Counted from the stretch's first letter, positions 1 to 9,400 are shown. The stretch is 64,000 bases of DNA from Chloroflexota bacterium (GCA_016234555.1 JACRBJ010000092.1:1-64000), one strand, 5' to 3'. The notes: generated by a model from the sequence alone, not told the origin. Translations and numbers: made by a program.

Positions 1-312
<312 letters not shown>

Positions 313-390
313 TTACGTGATGCGGAGAAGTTGGTACTTTTCTCGAAACATACATCAATTTGCTGTTCAGCACAATCTTGTGAAAATGTC

Positions 391-509
391 CCTTGGTGAT
401 TTGAGCGACGTGGGTACACCCGGTCCCATCCCGAACCCGGAAGTTAAGCACGTCAGCGCTGATGGTACTTGGAGGGCGACCTCCTGGGAGAGTAGGTCAT
501 TGCCAAGGG
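391..509 (+). rRNA. rrf: 5S ribosomal RNA
   Basis: About 119 bases with the hallmark internal block (CCCATCCCGAACCCGGAAGT) and the terminal stem formed by CCTTGG at the 5' end and CCAAGG at the 3' end. It lies about 80 bases after the 23S end in the standard 23S-5S order. A short T-rich stretch follows, which could serve as the rRNA operon terminator together with the terminal stem. Confidence 0.96.
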
Positions 510-561
510 GCTTTTCTATTTATTCCTATCTTAGAATCTTCTCATCTTTTTGCGTATCGTG

Positions 562-567
562 TATAAT
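562..567 (+). promoter_or_regulatory. -10 box of promoter for rpsU-infA
   Basis: A perfect TATAAT lies between the 5S gene and rpsU. No good -35 hexamer is visible at 16-18 bp, so the match rests on the -10 alone. Transcription from here would give a leader of about 170 bases before the rpsU start, containing the hairpin at 685-711. Confidence 0.5.
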
Positions 568-684
568 ATGCGCGCGTGGTTTCGGCTGGTGACATTTATT
601 GTCCCGATTTAAATGAGGAGTTTGAAGCGTATCTTTTTTGATCTTGAGGTCATCGAGTTCGTTTCAGGTCTTATCCTAAACACC

Positions 685-716
685 CTCGACCGACTCTGCG
701 CAGCGGTCGAGTTTTT
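685..716 (+). terminator. Intrinsic terminator or attenuator upstream of rpsU
   Basis: An 8-bp perfect stem (CTCGACCG / CGGTCGAG, 685-692 and 704-711) is followed directly by a T-run. It sits between the predicted promoter at 562 and the rpsU start at 746. It either ends a short transcript of about 145 bases or acts as a conditional attenuator for rpsU-infA. An alternative antiterminator pairing was not obvious. Confidence 0.6.
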
Positions 717-745
717 ATTTTCATTATGGAAAGTAGGTGATTTCG

Positions 746-943
746 TTGGCTTCGGTTAATTTACGTAACGGTGAATCGCAGGACTCCCTCCTCAAACGCT
801 TCCGCAAAAAGGTTGTCAAGAGCGGAATTCTTAGTACTGTCCGCAACAAGCGCTGGTTCGTCTCCAAGAGTGAGACCCGTCGCATGGAGAAGAAGAAGGC
901 GATTCGACGTATCAAACGACGTTCCTTCAAGGATATAGAATAG
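746..943 (+). CDS. rpsU: 30S ribosomal protein S21
   Basis: Encodes 65 residues beginning MASVNLRNGESQDSLLKRF, the canonical S21 start, with a basic C-terminus rich in Lys and Arg. S21 binds the platform of the 30S subunit near the anti-Shine-Dalgarno region. I chose the TTG at 746 because AGGTGA lies 5 bases upstream and the resulting N-terminus matches the family. A GTG at 737 in the same frame would add three residues and overlap that ribosome binding site. infA follows 14 bases later, so the two are probably co-transcribed. Confidence 0.93.
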   Translation: MASVNLRNGESQDSLLKRFRKKVVKSGILSTVRNKRWFVSKSETRRMEKKKAIRRIKRRSFKDIE

Positions 944-957
944 TTCGAGAGGCGTGT

Positions 958-1206
958 ATGACAAAAGAGGAAGGCAAAATCAAGGTGGATGGGATTGTGA
1001 TCGAGGCTCTGCCCGGAACACAATTCCGCGTGCGACTGGATAACGGTCATGAAGTGCTTGCATATCTTGCAGGGAAAATGCGGAAGCACTATATCCGCAT
1101 TCTGCTTGGAGACCGCGTTTCGATGGAAATGTCGCCCTACGACCTGACCCGCGCGCGCATCACCTTCCGCCAGCGCAAGAACGCCGCCGTCACTGTCAAC
1201 AGCTAG
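958..1206 (+). CDS. infA: Translation initiation factor IF-1
   Basis: 82 residues of the S1/OB-fold IF-1 family, containing the typical segments IEALPGTQFRVRL, LAYLAGKMRKHYIRIL and GDRVSMEMSPYDLTRARITFR. IF-1 binds the A-site of the 30S subunit during initiation. The family is usually about 72 residues; the extra length here is a short N-terminal lead and a C-terminal tail. It sits directly after rpsU rather than in the spc ribosomal operon where infA often lies. A bidirectional terminator follows. Confidence 0.95.
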   Translation: MTKEEGKIKVDGIVIEALPGTQFRVRLDNGHEVLAYLAGKMRKHYIRILLGDRVSMEMSPYDLTRARITFRQRKNAAVTVNS

Positions 1207-1229
1207 TCGCCTGGTCTTGTTTTGAAATG

Positions 1230-1262
1230 AAAAAGTCCCCCGCCTTCGCGGAGGACTTTTTT
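1230..1262. terminator. Bidirectional intrinsic terminator
   Basis: A hairpin with arms AAAAGTCC / GGACTTTT flanked by A-run and T-run lies between the convergent infA and the dihydroorotate-dehydrogenase-like gene. It can terminate transcription from both strands. Confidence 0.85.
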
Positions 1263-1275
1263 GTTGCCAGTTCTT

Positions 1276-2277
1276 CTATGGCAGGTCCTTGTAGGTATTC
1301 AAGACAGCCATGTAGTTCGCGCGCTCGAAGGCGGCAGGTTCCTTCACTGCCTTCTGGCTCATGCTTCCCTGCATTTGTTTGATGGATGTATATTCCTTTT
1401 CCTTCATCCAGGCTTCCAGGTCGGTCAACATGGACGGGATGACCTTCTCGCCGCCTTGCAGCAGGGCGGACGCCATCATCGTCACCTTCGCGCCAGCCAT
1501 CATCGCCTTGACTACGTCGATGGCGGTGTGGACGCCGCTGGTGAGGGCGAAATCGGCATTGACCTTGCCGTACAGGATGGACACCCAGCGCAGGGGTAGC
1601 CGCATCTCGGTGGAAGTGCTCAACTCGAGGCTGGGATTAATCTTCATCTCTTCGAGGTCGAAATCGGGCTGGTAGAAGCGATTGAAGAGGGTCAAGCCGC
1701 TGGCTCCCGCTTCCACAACGCGGCGGGCAAAATTTGGCAGGGCGGTGACAAAGGGACTGAGCTTCACAGCCAGCGGGATGCTGATGGCAGATTTTACTTG
1801 TGCCACCAATTCCACTTGGGCGTTTTCCAGTTCCTGGGCGGTGAGGTTAAGGTCGGTCGGGATGTAGTACAAATTCAGTTCGAACGCGTCCGCACCGGCA
1901 TCCTGGATTTGTTTTGCGTACTTCGTCCAGCCGCCTTTCGAGACGCCGTTCAAACTGCCGATGACGGGGATTTTCAGCGTTTTCTTGAGGTCGCTCACCT
2001 GGCGCAGGTATTTTTCGGGACCCATGAGGTAGGTATCGCTGTCGGGGAAATAGGACAACGCTTCGGCGGACGTGTCTGCGCTGCGGGTCAGGAAGTGATC
2101 GAGTTCCAGGCTTTCGTGGATGATCTGTTCCTCGAAGAGCGAGTGCATTACGATTGCGGATGCGCCCGCCTCCTCCGCCTTTCGCGCCCTGTCGAGAGTT
2201 TTCGACAGGGGCGAAGCGGAAACCACCAGCGGATTCTTGAGATTCAAGCCGAGATAGGTGGTTGAAAGTTCGCTCAT
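1276..2277 (-). CDS. Dihydroorotate dehydrogenase-like flavoprotein
   Basis: 333 residues with a class 1 dihydroorotate dehydrogenase TIM-barrel fold (start STTYLGLNLKNPLVVSAS, then VIGSLNGVS, AVKLSPF and a GVHTAIDVVKAMMAGA phosphate-binding segment). The start codon overlaps the stop of the upstream pyruvate:ferredoxin oxidoreductase by ATGA, indicating translational coupling. Proteins of this subgroup are commonly encoded beside nifJ-type oxidoreductases. A role in pyrimidine synthesis is therefore not assured: it may be an FMN enzyme passing electrons to or from ferredoxin. Homology is clear; the reaction is inferred. Confidence 0.85.
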   Translation of the reverse strand: MSELSTTYLGLNLKNPLVVSASPLSKTLDRARKAEEAGASAIVMHSLFEEQIIHESLELDHFLTRSADTSAEALSYFPDSDTYLMGPEKYLRQVSDLKKTLKIPVIGSLNGVSKGGWTKYAKQIQDAGADAFELNLYYIPTDLNLTAQELENAQVELVAQVKSAISIPLAVKLSPFVTALPNFARRVVEAGASGLTLFNRFYQPDFDLEEMKINPSLELSTSTEMRLPLRWVSILYGKVNADFALTSGVHTAIDVVKAMMAGAKVTMMASALLQGGEKVIPSMLTDLEAWMKEKEYTSIKQMQGSMSQKAVKEPAAFERANYMAVLNTYKDLP

Positions 2278-5200
2278 GATTTATTCTCCTCGGTTCCATT
2301 TCCATAATGCATCGCTGCCATTTGGTGATAGAAGTCCCAGCGCGCCTTGGCGTCATGTTGTGCCTTCTTCATCAAATCTTCGGCGCGGGTCTCATCCATC
2401 TGGGTGAGCATCTTGTAGCGTGTCTCGTTGTAGGCGTACTGTGACATCGGAACGCTTGGCTCCTTGCTGTCGATGACGAGCGGGTTCTTGCCTTCCACTG
2501 TCAGGCGCGGATCATAACGGTACATGGGCCAGTGACCCGACTGAACCGCCAGTTTCTGCTGGTCGAGACCCTTCGCCAGGTCGTAGCCGTGGGCGATACA
2601 GTGGCTGTAGGCGATAATGATCGAGGGTCCGTCGTAGGATTCGGCTTCGAGCATGGCGCGCAGGGTCTGCTGGTCGTTAGCGCCCATGGCAATCTGGGCA
2701 ACGTAGACGTAGCCGTATGCCATGGCAATCAAGCCAAGGTCCTTCTTTCCAATGCCCTTGCCGCCCATGGCGAACTTGGCGACTGCGGCGCGCGGCGTGG
2801 CTTTACTCGCCTGACCGCCCGTGTTGGAATAGACTTCGGTGTCGAGGACAAGGATGTTGACGTTGCGGCCCGAGGCGAGGACGTGATCCAGACCGCCGTA
2901 GCCGATGTCGTACGCCCAGCCGTCGCCGCCCATAATCCAGACGGATTTCTTGACCAGGCTGTCGGAAATGCTGACCAAATCCTTGGCGCGGCTGTCGCTC
3001 GATTTTCCAAGTTTATCCTTGAGTGTTACAACGCGCTCGCGCTGTGCCTCGATGCCCGCTTCGGTGGTCTGGTCGGCGGTCAAAAGCGCCTTGACCAAAT
3101 CGGCACCGAGTTCCTTCTCGAATTGGGGCAGGAGTTCGCGGGCGTATTCGTTTTGCTTGTCGAGGGTCAGGCGCATTCCCAGACCGAACTCGGCGTTGTC
3201 TTCAAACAGTGAGTTCGACCAGGCGGGACCGCGTCCCTTGGCGTCCATAGCCCACGGAGTGGTGGGGAGGTTGCCGCCGTAAATGGAGGAACAACCCGTC
3301 GCGTTGGCGACGATGGCGCGGTCGCCGAAGAGCTGCGAGACGAGTTTGACGTAGGGGGTTTCGCCGCAGCCTGCGCACGCGCCGCTGAACTCAAACAACG
3401 GGCGCAGCAACTGCGAATTCTTGATGGTGGAGGGGTTGATCAACTTGCGGTCGAGGTCGGGGATTTCGAGGAAGAAGTCCCAGTTCTTCGCTTCGGATTC
3501 ACGCAGGGCGGGCTGGGGAGCCATGTTGAGGGCTTTGCGTCCAGCCTGGGTCTTGTCCTTGGCGGGGCAGACTTCCACGCAGAGGGTGCAGCCTGTGCAG
3601 TCTTCGGGAGCGACCTGGATGGTGTAGGCATAACCCTGCGAAAACTCCTTGAACTTCGAGGGCATGTGCTTGAAGGTCTCGGGGGCACTGGCGACCAGTT
3701 TCTCGTCGTAAACCTTGTGGCGGATGACGGCGTGCGGGCAGACCATGACGCATTTTCCGCACTGGATGCAGAGGTCGGGTTCCCAGACGGGGATGTCGAG
3801 TGCGATGTTGCGCTTTTCCCATTGGGTGGTGCCCAGCGGATAGGAACCATCGGCGGGCATGGCGGAGACGGGCAGGCTGTCGCCGTCGAAGCTGATCATC
3901 GGTCCCAGCACATCGCGGACAAAGGCGGGGGCTTCAGCGGGGACGGCGGCGCGGCGGCTCATCTTGGAGGAAACAGCCGTCGGGACGGTCACTTCTTGGA
4001 GGTTTGCAATCGTGGCGTCTACGGCGGCATAGTTCTTCTGGACGACTGCTTCGCCGCGCTTGCCGTAGGTCTTCTCGATGGCATGCTTGATTTCTTCGAT
4101 GGCTTGTTCGCGCGGCAGGACGCCCGAAATGGCAAAGAACGCGGTCTGCATGATGGTGTTGACGCGCTGTCCCATGCCTGTCTTTTCGGCGACTGCATAG
4201 CCGTTGATGACGTAGAACTTGAGTTTCTTGGCGATGATTGCCTGCTGAACCTCGACGGGGAGGTTATCCCAGACCTGGTCCTTGTCGAACAGGCTGTTGA
4301 GCAGGAAGACCGCGCCTTCCTTGGCGTATTTCAAGATGTCGTAGCGCTCGAGGAAGGTAAATTGGTGGCACGCCACGAAGTTCGCCTGGTTGGATTCGAT
4401 GAGGTAGGGCGACTGAATGCGTTTGGGTCCGAAGCGCAGGTGCGAGATGGTCATCTGCCCCGACTTCTTCGAGTCGTACACAAAGTAGCCCTGGGCGAAA
4501 TTGTCGGTTTCTTCGCCGATGATCTTGATCGAGTTCTTGTTCGCGCCCACGGTTCCATCAGAGCCGAGACCGAAGAACACGCAGCGGACGGTTTCGGCGG
4601 GTTCGACTGAGAAGGCGGGATCAAACTCAAGACTGGTGTGGCTCACATCATCGTTGATGCCCACGGTAAAATGGTTCTTGGGCTGGCCTTTCTTCAATTC
4701 ATCCAGCACGGCTTTGACCATGGCGGGGGTGAATTCTTTGGAGGAAAGACCGTAGCGTCCGCCGATGGCTTTTACATTGCCGCGTCCGCCTTCCGCGAGG
4801 GCGTTGACCACATCGAGGTAGAGGGGTTCGCCCATCGCGCCGGGTTCTTTGGTGCGGTCGAGGACGGCAACCTTCTTGACGGAGGCGGGCAGTGCCTTGG
4901 TGAAATAATCCAGCGAGAAGGGGCGGTACAGGCGGACTTTGAGCAAGCCGACCTTTTCGCCCTGCGCGACGAGGTGGTTGACGGTGGCTTCGGCGGTGTC
5001 TGCGCCCGAACCCATGATGATGACCACGCGTTCGGCTTCGGGATGACCGACATAATCGAACAGGTTGTAGTGCCTGCCCGTAACTTTGGCGAACTGGTCC
5101 ATCATTTCCTGCACGATGGCTGGGGTGACATTGTAGAACGGGTTGACGGTTTCACGCGCCTGGAAGTAGACATCGGGGTTCTGGGCGGTTCCGCGCAGGA

Positions 5201-5840
5201 CGGGGTGGTCGGGGGTGAGGGCGCGGGAGCGGTGGGCGCGGACGAGGTCGTCATCGATCAACTGGCGGAGTTCGTCGTCGGTCAGTTGGAAAATCTTGGA
5301 GACTTCGTGCGAAGTGCGGAAGCCATCGAAGAAATGAAGGAACGGCACGCGTGATTTGAGGGTGGACATTTGTCCGATGGCGGCAAAATCGTGTGCCTCT
5401 TGCACCGAGGTGGAGGAAATCAATGCCCAACCTGTTTGGCGGACAGCCATCACATCCTGGTGATCGCCGAAAATGGAGAGGCCCTGCGCCGCAATTGAGC
5501 GCGCAGCAACATGGAAGACCGTGCTGGTGAGTTCGCCGGCGATCTTGTACATGTTGGGGATCATCAAAAGCAGACCCTGCGAGGCTGTGAAAGTGGTGGT
5601 GAGGGCGCCGGTTTGCAACGCGCCGTGCACGGCTCCAGCCGCACCGCCTTCGGATTGCATTTCGATCACTGCAGGGACGGTTCCCCAAATGTTCTTCTTT
5701 CCTTTGGCTGACCACTCATCCGAAAACTCGCCCATGTTCGAGGAGGGGGTGATTGGATAAATTGCAATAACCTCGCTCAAACGATGTGCGACGGATGCTG
5801 TGGCTTCGTTGCCGTCAATGGTAATTACTGGTTTTTTCAT
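2274..5840 (-). CDS. nifJ: Pyruvate:ferredoxin (flavodoxin) oxidoreductase
   Basis: 1188 residues, the normal length for the single-chain enzyme that converts pyruvate, CoA and oxidised ferredoxin to acetyl-CoA, CO2 and reduced ferredoxin. Visible in order: an N-terminal catalytic region (EATASVAHRLSEVIAIYPITPSS), two 4Fe-4S motifs near residues 690-765 (CIQCGKCVMVCP and CTGCTLCVEVCP), the cluster-ligating CAGCGETPY near 818, and the thiamine diphosphate motif GGDGWAYDIGYGG near 967. The start is set at MKKPVITIDGNEA because AAAGGAGCAAGTAAC precedes it; an in-frame upstream ATG adds 18 unlikely residues. The dihydroorotate-dehydrogenase-like gene overlaps its stop. It points to anaerobic energy metabolism. 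Confidence 0.97.
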   Translation of the reverse strand: MKKPVITIDGNEATASVAHRLSEVIAIYPITPSSNMGEFSDEWSAKGKKNIWGTVPAVIEMQSEGGAAGAVHGALQTGALTTTFTASQGLLLMIPNMYKIAGELTSTVFHVAARSIAAQGLSIFGDHQDVMAVRQTGWALISSTSVQEAHDFAAIGQMSTLKSRVPFLHFFDGFRTSHEVSKIFQLTDDELRQLIDDDLVRAHRSRALTPDHPVLRGTAQNPDVYFQARETVNPFYNVTPAIVQEMMDQFAKVTGRHYNLFDYVGHPEAERVVIIMGSGADTAEATVNHLVAQGEKVGLLKVRLYRPFSLDYFTKALPASVKKVAVLDRTKEPGAMGEPLYLDVVNALAEGGRGNVKAIGGRYGLSSKEFTPAMVKAVLDELKKGQPKNHFTVGINDDVSHTSLEFDPAFSVEPAETVRCVFFGLGSDGTVGANKNSIKIIGEETDNFAQGYFVYDSKKSGQMTISHLRFGPKRIQSPYLIESNQANFVACHQFTFLERYDILKYAKEGAVFLLNSLFDKDQVWDNLPVEVQQAIIAKKLKFYVINGYAVAEKTGMGQRVNTIMQTAFFAISGVLPREQAIEEIKHAIEKTYGKRGEAVVQKNYAAVDATIANLQEVTVPTAVSSKMSRRAAVPAEAPAFVRDVLGPMISFDGDSLPVSAMPADGSYPLGTTQWEKRNIALDIPVWEPDLCIQCGKCVMVCPHAVIRHKVYDEKLVASAPETFKHMPSKFKEFSQGYAYTIQVAPEDCTGCTLCVEVCPAKDKTQAGRKALNMAPQPALRESEAKNWDFFLEIPDLDRKLINPSTIKNSQLLRPLFEFSGACAGCGETPYVKLVSQLFGDRAIVANATGCSSIYGGNLPTTPWAMDAKGRGPAWSNSLFEDNAEFGLGMRLTLDKQNEYARELLPQFEKELGADLVKALLTADQTTEAGIEAQRERVVTLKDKLGKSSDSRAKDLVSISDSLVKKSVWIMGGDGWAYDIGYGGLDHVLASGRNVNILVLDTEVYSNTGGQASKATPRAAVAKFAMGGKGIGKKDLGLIAMAYGYVYVAQIAMGANDQQTLRAMLEAESYDGPSIIIAYSHCIAHGYDLAKGLDQQKLAVQSGHWPMYRYDPRLTVEGKNPLVIDSKEPSVPMSQYAYNETRYKMLTQMDETRAEDLMKKAQHDAKARWDFYHQMAAMHYGNGTEENKS

Positions 5841-6004
5841 TGTTACTTGCTCCTTTAATAGCAGGTTTTTTTCGTAAAAATCTTCAACATACAAGTTTAT
5901 CCCCGCCTGAGCACATTGGTTAGTTATAAATGACCCAAATTTGACTGAGAGTTGTCATATTGGATAAAAGCTGTGGGATTCGATGCTTTCCTGCCAAACT
6001 CCTT

Positions 6005-6535
6005 TCATTGCGACAAATGTGACTTTGCCAGCAGCAATGCCGCCAGCGATTTCGCGTCGGGGATTTCGCCCCTTTCCGCCATTTGGATTGCCTCTGCCCA
6101 GGGAATTGATTCAACACTGAGGAATTCGTCGGCATCCGCTTCGAGCGGGTCGTGGCGCAGGTTTTGGGCGAGGTAAACGTGCATGAATTCGGTGGAATAG
6201 CCGGGCGCAAGGTAGAAATCGCCAATCTTTTCGATTTTGTCGGCGGCGAAGCCCGTCTCTTCACGGATCTCACGCGCGGCGCAGACGGCGGGGTCTTCGC
6301 CCGCTTCCAGCGTGCCGGCGGGGAGTTCGAGCAGGTCCATGCCGGCGGCGTGACGATATTGTCTCACAAAAAGCAGATTGCCGTCCCTGTCAATTGGAAC
6401 GATTACAACGGAACCGCCGTGTTCGATGATGTCGAGTTTGGTTTCGCCCCCATCGGGTGTCTTGAGGTGGTCGCGTCGAATGAGGAAGGCGCGACCTTTT
6501 AGTAAAGTTTCTGAGCGGAGTAGTTCAAAGGGCAT
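6005..6535 (-). CDS. NUDIX hydrolase, ADP-ribose pyrophosphatase type
   Basis: 176 residues starting MPFELLRSETLLKGRAFLIRR. The NUDIX box is GTLEAGEDPAVCAAREIREE followed by TGF, and the residues after it (FYLAPGYSTEFMHVYLAQ) are typical of ADP-sugar pyrophosphatases (NudF-like), which split ADP-ribose into AMP and ribose 5-phosphate. The open frame continues upstream to 6922, but that portion runs through the terminator at 6591 and the LysM gene, so it is not coding. The gene lies 164 bases upstream of nifJ on the same strand. Confidence 0.9.
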   Translation of the reverse strand: MPFELLRSETLLKGRAFLIRRDHLKTPDGGETKLDIIEHGGSVVIVPIDRDGNLLFVRQYRHAAGMDLLELPAGTLEAGEDPAVCAAREIREETGFAADKIEKIGDFYLAPGYSTEFMHVYLAQNLRHDPLEADADEFLSVESIPWAEAIQMAERGEIPDAKSLAALLLAKSHLSQ

Positions 6536-6590
6536 GATTTGGGTCCTTGTTTTGGAGTCCCAAACGTCGGGAGACGTTTGAATCCAATTT

Positions 6591-6622
6591 AAAAAAAAGC
6601 CCAAGCGTTTGCTTGGGCTTTT
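6591..6622 (-). terminator. Intrinsic terminator of the LysM lipoprotein gene
   Basis: A stem GCCCAAGC / GCTTGGGC with a four-base loop is followed on the minus strand by eight T residues, just after the LysM stop codon. It separates that gene from the NUDIX gene. Confidence 0.88.
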
Positions 6623-6627
6623 GATTT

Positions 6628-7353
6628 TTATGGAATTTGTAATTGCTGCCCGACGGTCAATTTTGCCGAAACTGCTATGTTGTTTGACGAGGCAATTGAT
6701 GCGGGGTCGACATCCCCAAATTTGCAGGCAATGCTGTAGATTGTCTCTGCGGAAGAGGAAACTGTGTAGGTTGCAGGATGGTTTGCCAGCATTCGGCTGC
6801 CGGGGAAGGCGCCGCTTTGCGGGATGGTTAGGGTCAAGCCGGGATAATAAACGTCCGGGCTGGTAAGTCCGCTGGCGCGGAGCAGGGCGTCTGGATCCAC
6901 GTTGAAGCGGCGGGCAATACAATAAGGGAATTCGCCATTTTGCAACGTGTAACTTGCAGGGCGCACTCCGGCAGGAACGGGGGTGATGGTCGGTCCGCTG
7001 GGATTGACGACAACCGGCAATGGCGTGGTTACAACAGCATTGGTCGGTGTACCGGGCAACGTCGTTATGACGGGTTGCGCGGTGATGGCTGTTCCCTGCG
7101 CGACTGGCTGGGGTGTGCCGGGGGTGCCGCCGCTTGCGGCAGCAGTTTGGGCAACTTTAGTCTGTTCACCAAGTTCCGCAATCATGTTCATTGGGTTTTC
7201 AAGCGAAGGGAGTGCCGAGGCGAAAACTGCAGGCGTAATCGCTGTCGCTGTGACGGCGGGCGCGGAAGATAATGACTGTTCGCAAGCAGAGATCATCAAA
7301 CTGGATATTATAAGAATGAAGATCGCCTGCAAACCGTGTTGTTTTTTACTCAT
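6628..7353 (-). CDS. Lipoprotein with two LysM domains
   Basis: 241 residues. The N-terminus is a lipoprotein signal (hydrophobic stretch AIFILIISSLMISAC, Cys at the lipobox). A Thr/Pro/Ala-rich linker of about 100 residues follows, then two LysM-like modules, one starting at YTLQNGEFPYCIARRFNVDP and the other at YTVSSSAETIYSIACKFGDV. LysM modules bind peptidoglycan or other N-acetylglucosamine polymers, so the protein is probably anchored to the membrane and reaches into the wall. No catalytic domain is visible. It stands alone, with its own terminator downstream. Confidence 0.85.
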   Translation of the reverse strand: MSKKQHGLQAIFILIISSLMISACEQSLSSAPAVTATAITPAVFASALPSLENPMNMIAELGEQTKVAQTAAASGGTPGTPQPVAQGTAITAQPVITTLPGTPTNAVVTTPLPVVVNPSGPTITPVPAGVRPASYTLQNGEFPYCIARRFNVDPDALLRASGLTSPDVYYPGLTLTIPQSGAFPGSRMLANHPATYTVSSSAETIYSIACKFGDVDPASIASSNNIAVSAKLTVGQQLQIP

Positions 7354-7420
7354 AGATTCTCCTCTTCCAAATTATTCAAGATGCGATGGTAGCACATGAA
7401 CTTTAAAGCGTCAAGTTGTT

Positions 7421-9400
7421 TCACGGTTTGCATTGAAATGCCAATAAAATCCGCTCGATTTCTGTGCCGGCAATCTTGTTTTTGCTTTGTACCTGCCTCC
7501 ATGTGGAACATATACCGCGCCGCACTCGCGCATCTTCCTTGAGCGCGGCTGCGGAAATGGACTCGGCGGTTTGCAAGTCGCCTGTGAGCGCGTGGGCTTT
7601 GATGAAGACCAGCCATTCGTTCTGGTCTGTGGGCTGGTAGCCGAGCGATGCGGCTTCATTCCCCAGCGAAATAATTTGCTGATAGTCTTCCACCTGCTGT
7701 GCGAGTTCGGCTTTTGTAAAATAGTAGCACCATTCATGTTTGGGTTCGGAAAAGAACATGGGAGTGACTTGTGTCTCCGTATCGGCAATGATGCGCGACG
7801 GGTCCGACAGTGGAATGGCGCTGGTCAGTACTTCAGGCAGGTTGGAGTAGGTTTCCATATCTCCCTGCGCCGGGTCGAGAACGCGCAAACAACCGTCCCT
7901 CGGCATGTAGATCACCACCGATTGGGAGGTGTTCCCATAAAATGAAACGGTGCGGTAGTTGAAATAGATGGGCTGGTTTGGTTCCAGCGCGGGCAGGGTT
8001 CCGCCGCCAATGCGTTTTTCGGTGTACAACATCAAATACGGCAGGTCGGAACGGGTGTAGTTCGGCGCGTACATCCAGTTGATGGGCGCGGTGAAAGAGG
8101 CGTCGGTCTCATAGTCGATGGGCATCTGGTGGGTGAGGATGACAGTTCCCGGTTCGAGCGCGGGCATGCGCCACGCCATCTGCCAGTAGATATTCCGCTG
8201 GTCTTCCCAGTCGCGGCGGAAGATGTTGGCGTTGAAGAATTGCTGTCCGATGCCGAGGGCGATGATCCCCGCAAGGATATAAGGTTTGACACGGTTGTTC
8301 CTGACCAGAAGCTCGATCACGCCCAACAGGAACAGGCTCCCGCCAATCATCATCGAGATCATGAACCGGTCGTAGGAGGATTGCAGGGTGAGGGGCAACC
8401 CGGCGGCGAGCGACGGCAGTCTTCCCAGCAGGATGGCGGGGATGCCGACGAGGATCAACGTAAGCCCGATATTGGATTCCCCTTCGTTTGGCTGAATCGC
8501 GGTTTTCAGATACGGGGCGAAAAAGGCAAACGAAAGCAGAATCAACCCGAAGGTCAGAAGCGAAGCGGGCGCGGTCGGGGAGTCGAAGGTCAGGGCGAGG
8601 ACTTGAATCCAGGCGTAGAATCCAGCCTTCCAAATCGAATCCAAAGCATCCCGCAAAAAATCCAGCGCGGTGAAGGATTGCGTGGCGGTGATGGCATAGG
8701 AGGCATACGCCCCGAATTTGTAGTAATATACCAGCCATGCCGCGTTGAGTATCCAGATGAGCAGGTAGGGGAACCAGGTTTTGAGCGTCTTTGTGAATCG
8801 CCGGACGGGACTGCCTTCAAAGACTGAAAAGAGAAGCAGGAAGCGCAAGCCTTCGATGCCGAAGAAATATTCAGTGGGGAAGATCCCGCAGAGCTGCAGC
8901 AGCAGTGCGATGACAGTGTGTGCGGTCTTTTGTGAGTGCAGGGCTTTGAAGGTGAAGCCAAAGGAAAGCAAATAAAAAAGGAAGGGGATGAGTTCCTGAT
9001 TGATGTGGGTGAACGCCACCCAGTGCTGGCTGTAGCCCGGAAAAACAAGCATAAAAAATGCCGCCAGGAGCGCCAGGTGCGGGCGATCCCGCCAAACCTG
9101 CCGAAAGGTCCACCAGGCGGAGACGCCGAGGAGGAAGCGGATGACCAGCCCGAAAATTTGCCAGTACAGCGGGACTGCGGGTACAAAGCTGGTGGTGAAG
9201 TAGAAAACGGGGCCCAGAAACGGGCGGTAGGGTGCAAAACTGGGATTAAAATCGGCTGGACCGAGGAATCGGGCAGACCAGGCGAAGGGCCAGTCGTCCC
9301 AGTAGAATCCTGTGAATGGAACTAACATCCCATAGGCAAGAAGGGTGGTAAGTGCGAAAATCAGGGGGGCAGGCATTTTGGATGGGCGAATATTCATCAT
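7421..9400 (-). CDS. Polytopic membrane protein, GT-C glycosyltransferase-like
   Basis: About 659 residues with roughly ten or more predicted membrane helices in the first two thirds (for example FALTTLLAYGMLVPF, LALLAAFFMLVFPG, GLILLSFAFFAPYL) and a soluble C-terminal third. An early acidic motif FYWDDWPF lies in the first extracytoplasmic loop; paired acidic residues there are typical of GT-C fold transferases using lipid-linked sugars. The family is not one I recognise by name and the function is inferred from topology. ATG at 9400 (MMNIRPSKM) is preferred: a TATAAT lies 9 bases upstream. An in-frame ATG at 9433 would add 11 residues. Confidence 0.6.
   Translation of the reverse strand: MMNIRPSKMPAPLIFALTTLLAYGMLVPFTGFYWDDWPFAWSARFLGPADFNPSFAPYRPFLGPVFYFTTSFVPAVPLYWQIFGLVIRFLLGVSAWWTFRQVWRDRPHLALLAAFFMLVFPGYSQHWVAFTHINQELIPFLFYLLSFGFTFKALHSQKTAHTVIALLLQLCGIFPTEYFFGIEGLRFLLLFSVFEGSPVRRFTKTLKTWFPYLLIWILNAAWLVYYYKFGAYASYAITATQSFTALDFLRDALDSIWKAGFYAWIQVLALTFDSPTAPASLLTFGLILLSFAFFAPYLKTAIQPNEGESNIGLTLILVGIPAILLGRLPSLAAGLPLTLQSSYDRFMISMMIGGSLFLLGVIELLVRNNRVKPYILAGIIALGIGQQFFNANIFRRDWEDQRNIYWQMAWRMPALEPGTVILTHQMPIDYETDASFTAPINWMYAPNYTRSDLPYLMLYTEKRIGGGTLPALEPNQPIYFNYRTVSFYGNTSQSVVIYMPRDGCLRVLDPAQGDMETYSNLPEVLTSAIPLSDPSRIIADTETQVTPMFFSEPKHEWCYYFTKAELAQQVEDYQQIISLGNEAASLGYQPTDQNEWLVFIKAHALTGDLQTAESISAAALKEDARVRRGICSTWRQVQSKNKIAGTEIERILLAFQCKP

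Noticed and set aside
568..612. Possible 14-codon leader peptide starting ATG CGC GCG TGG
   Set aside because: Its ATG overlaps the predicted -10 box, so it would not be on the transcript from that promoter, and it has no ribosome binding site.
3666..4610. 314-codon open frame on the plus strand
   Set aside because: It is antisense to nifJ, which is unambiguous at protein level. The frame is open because of high G+C at third positions on the opposite strand, and its translation shows no family features.
6536..6922. N-terminal extension of the NUDIX frame
   Set aside because: It runs through a clear intrinsic terminator and the LysM gene; the family N-terminus matches the start at 6535.
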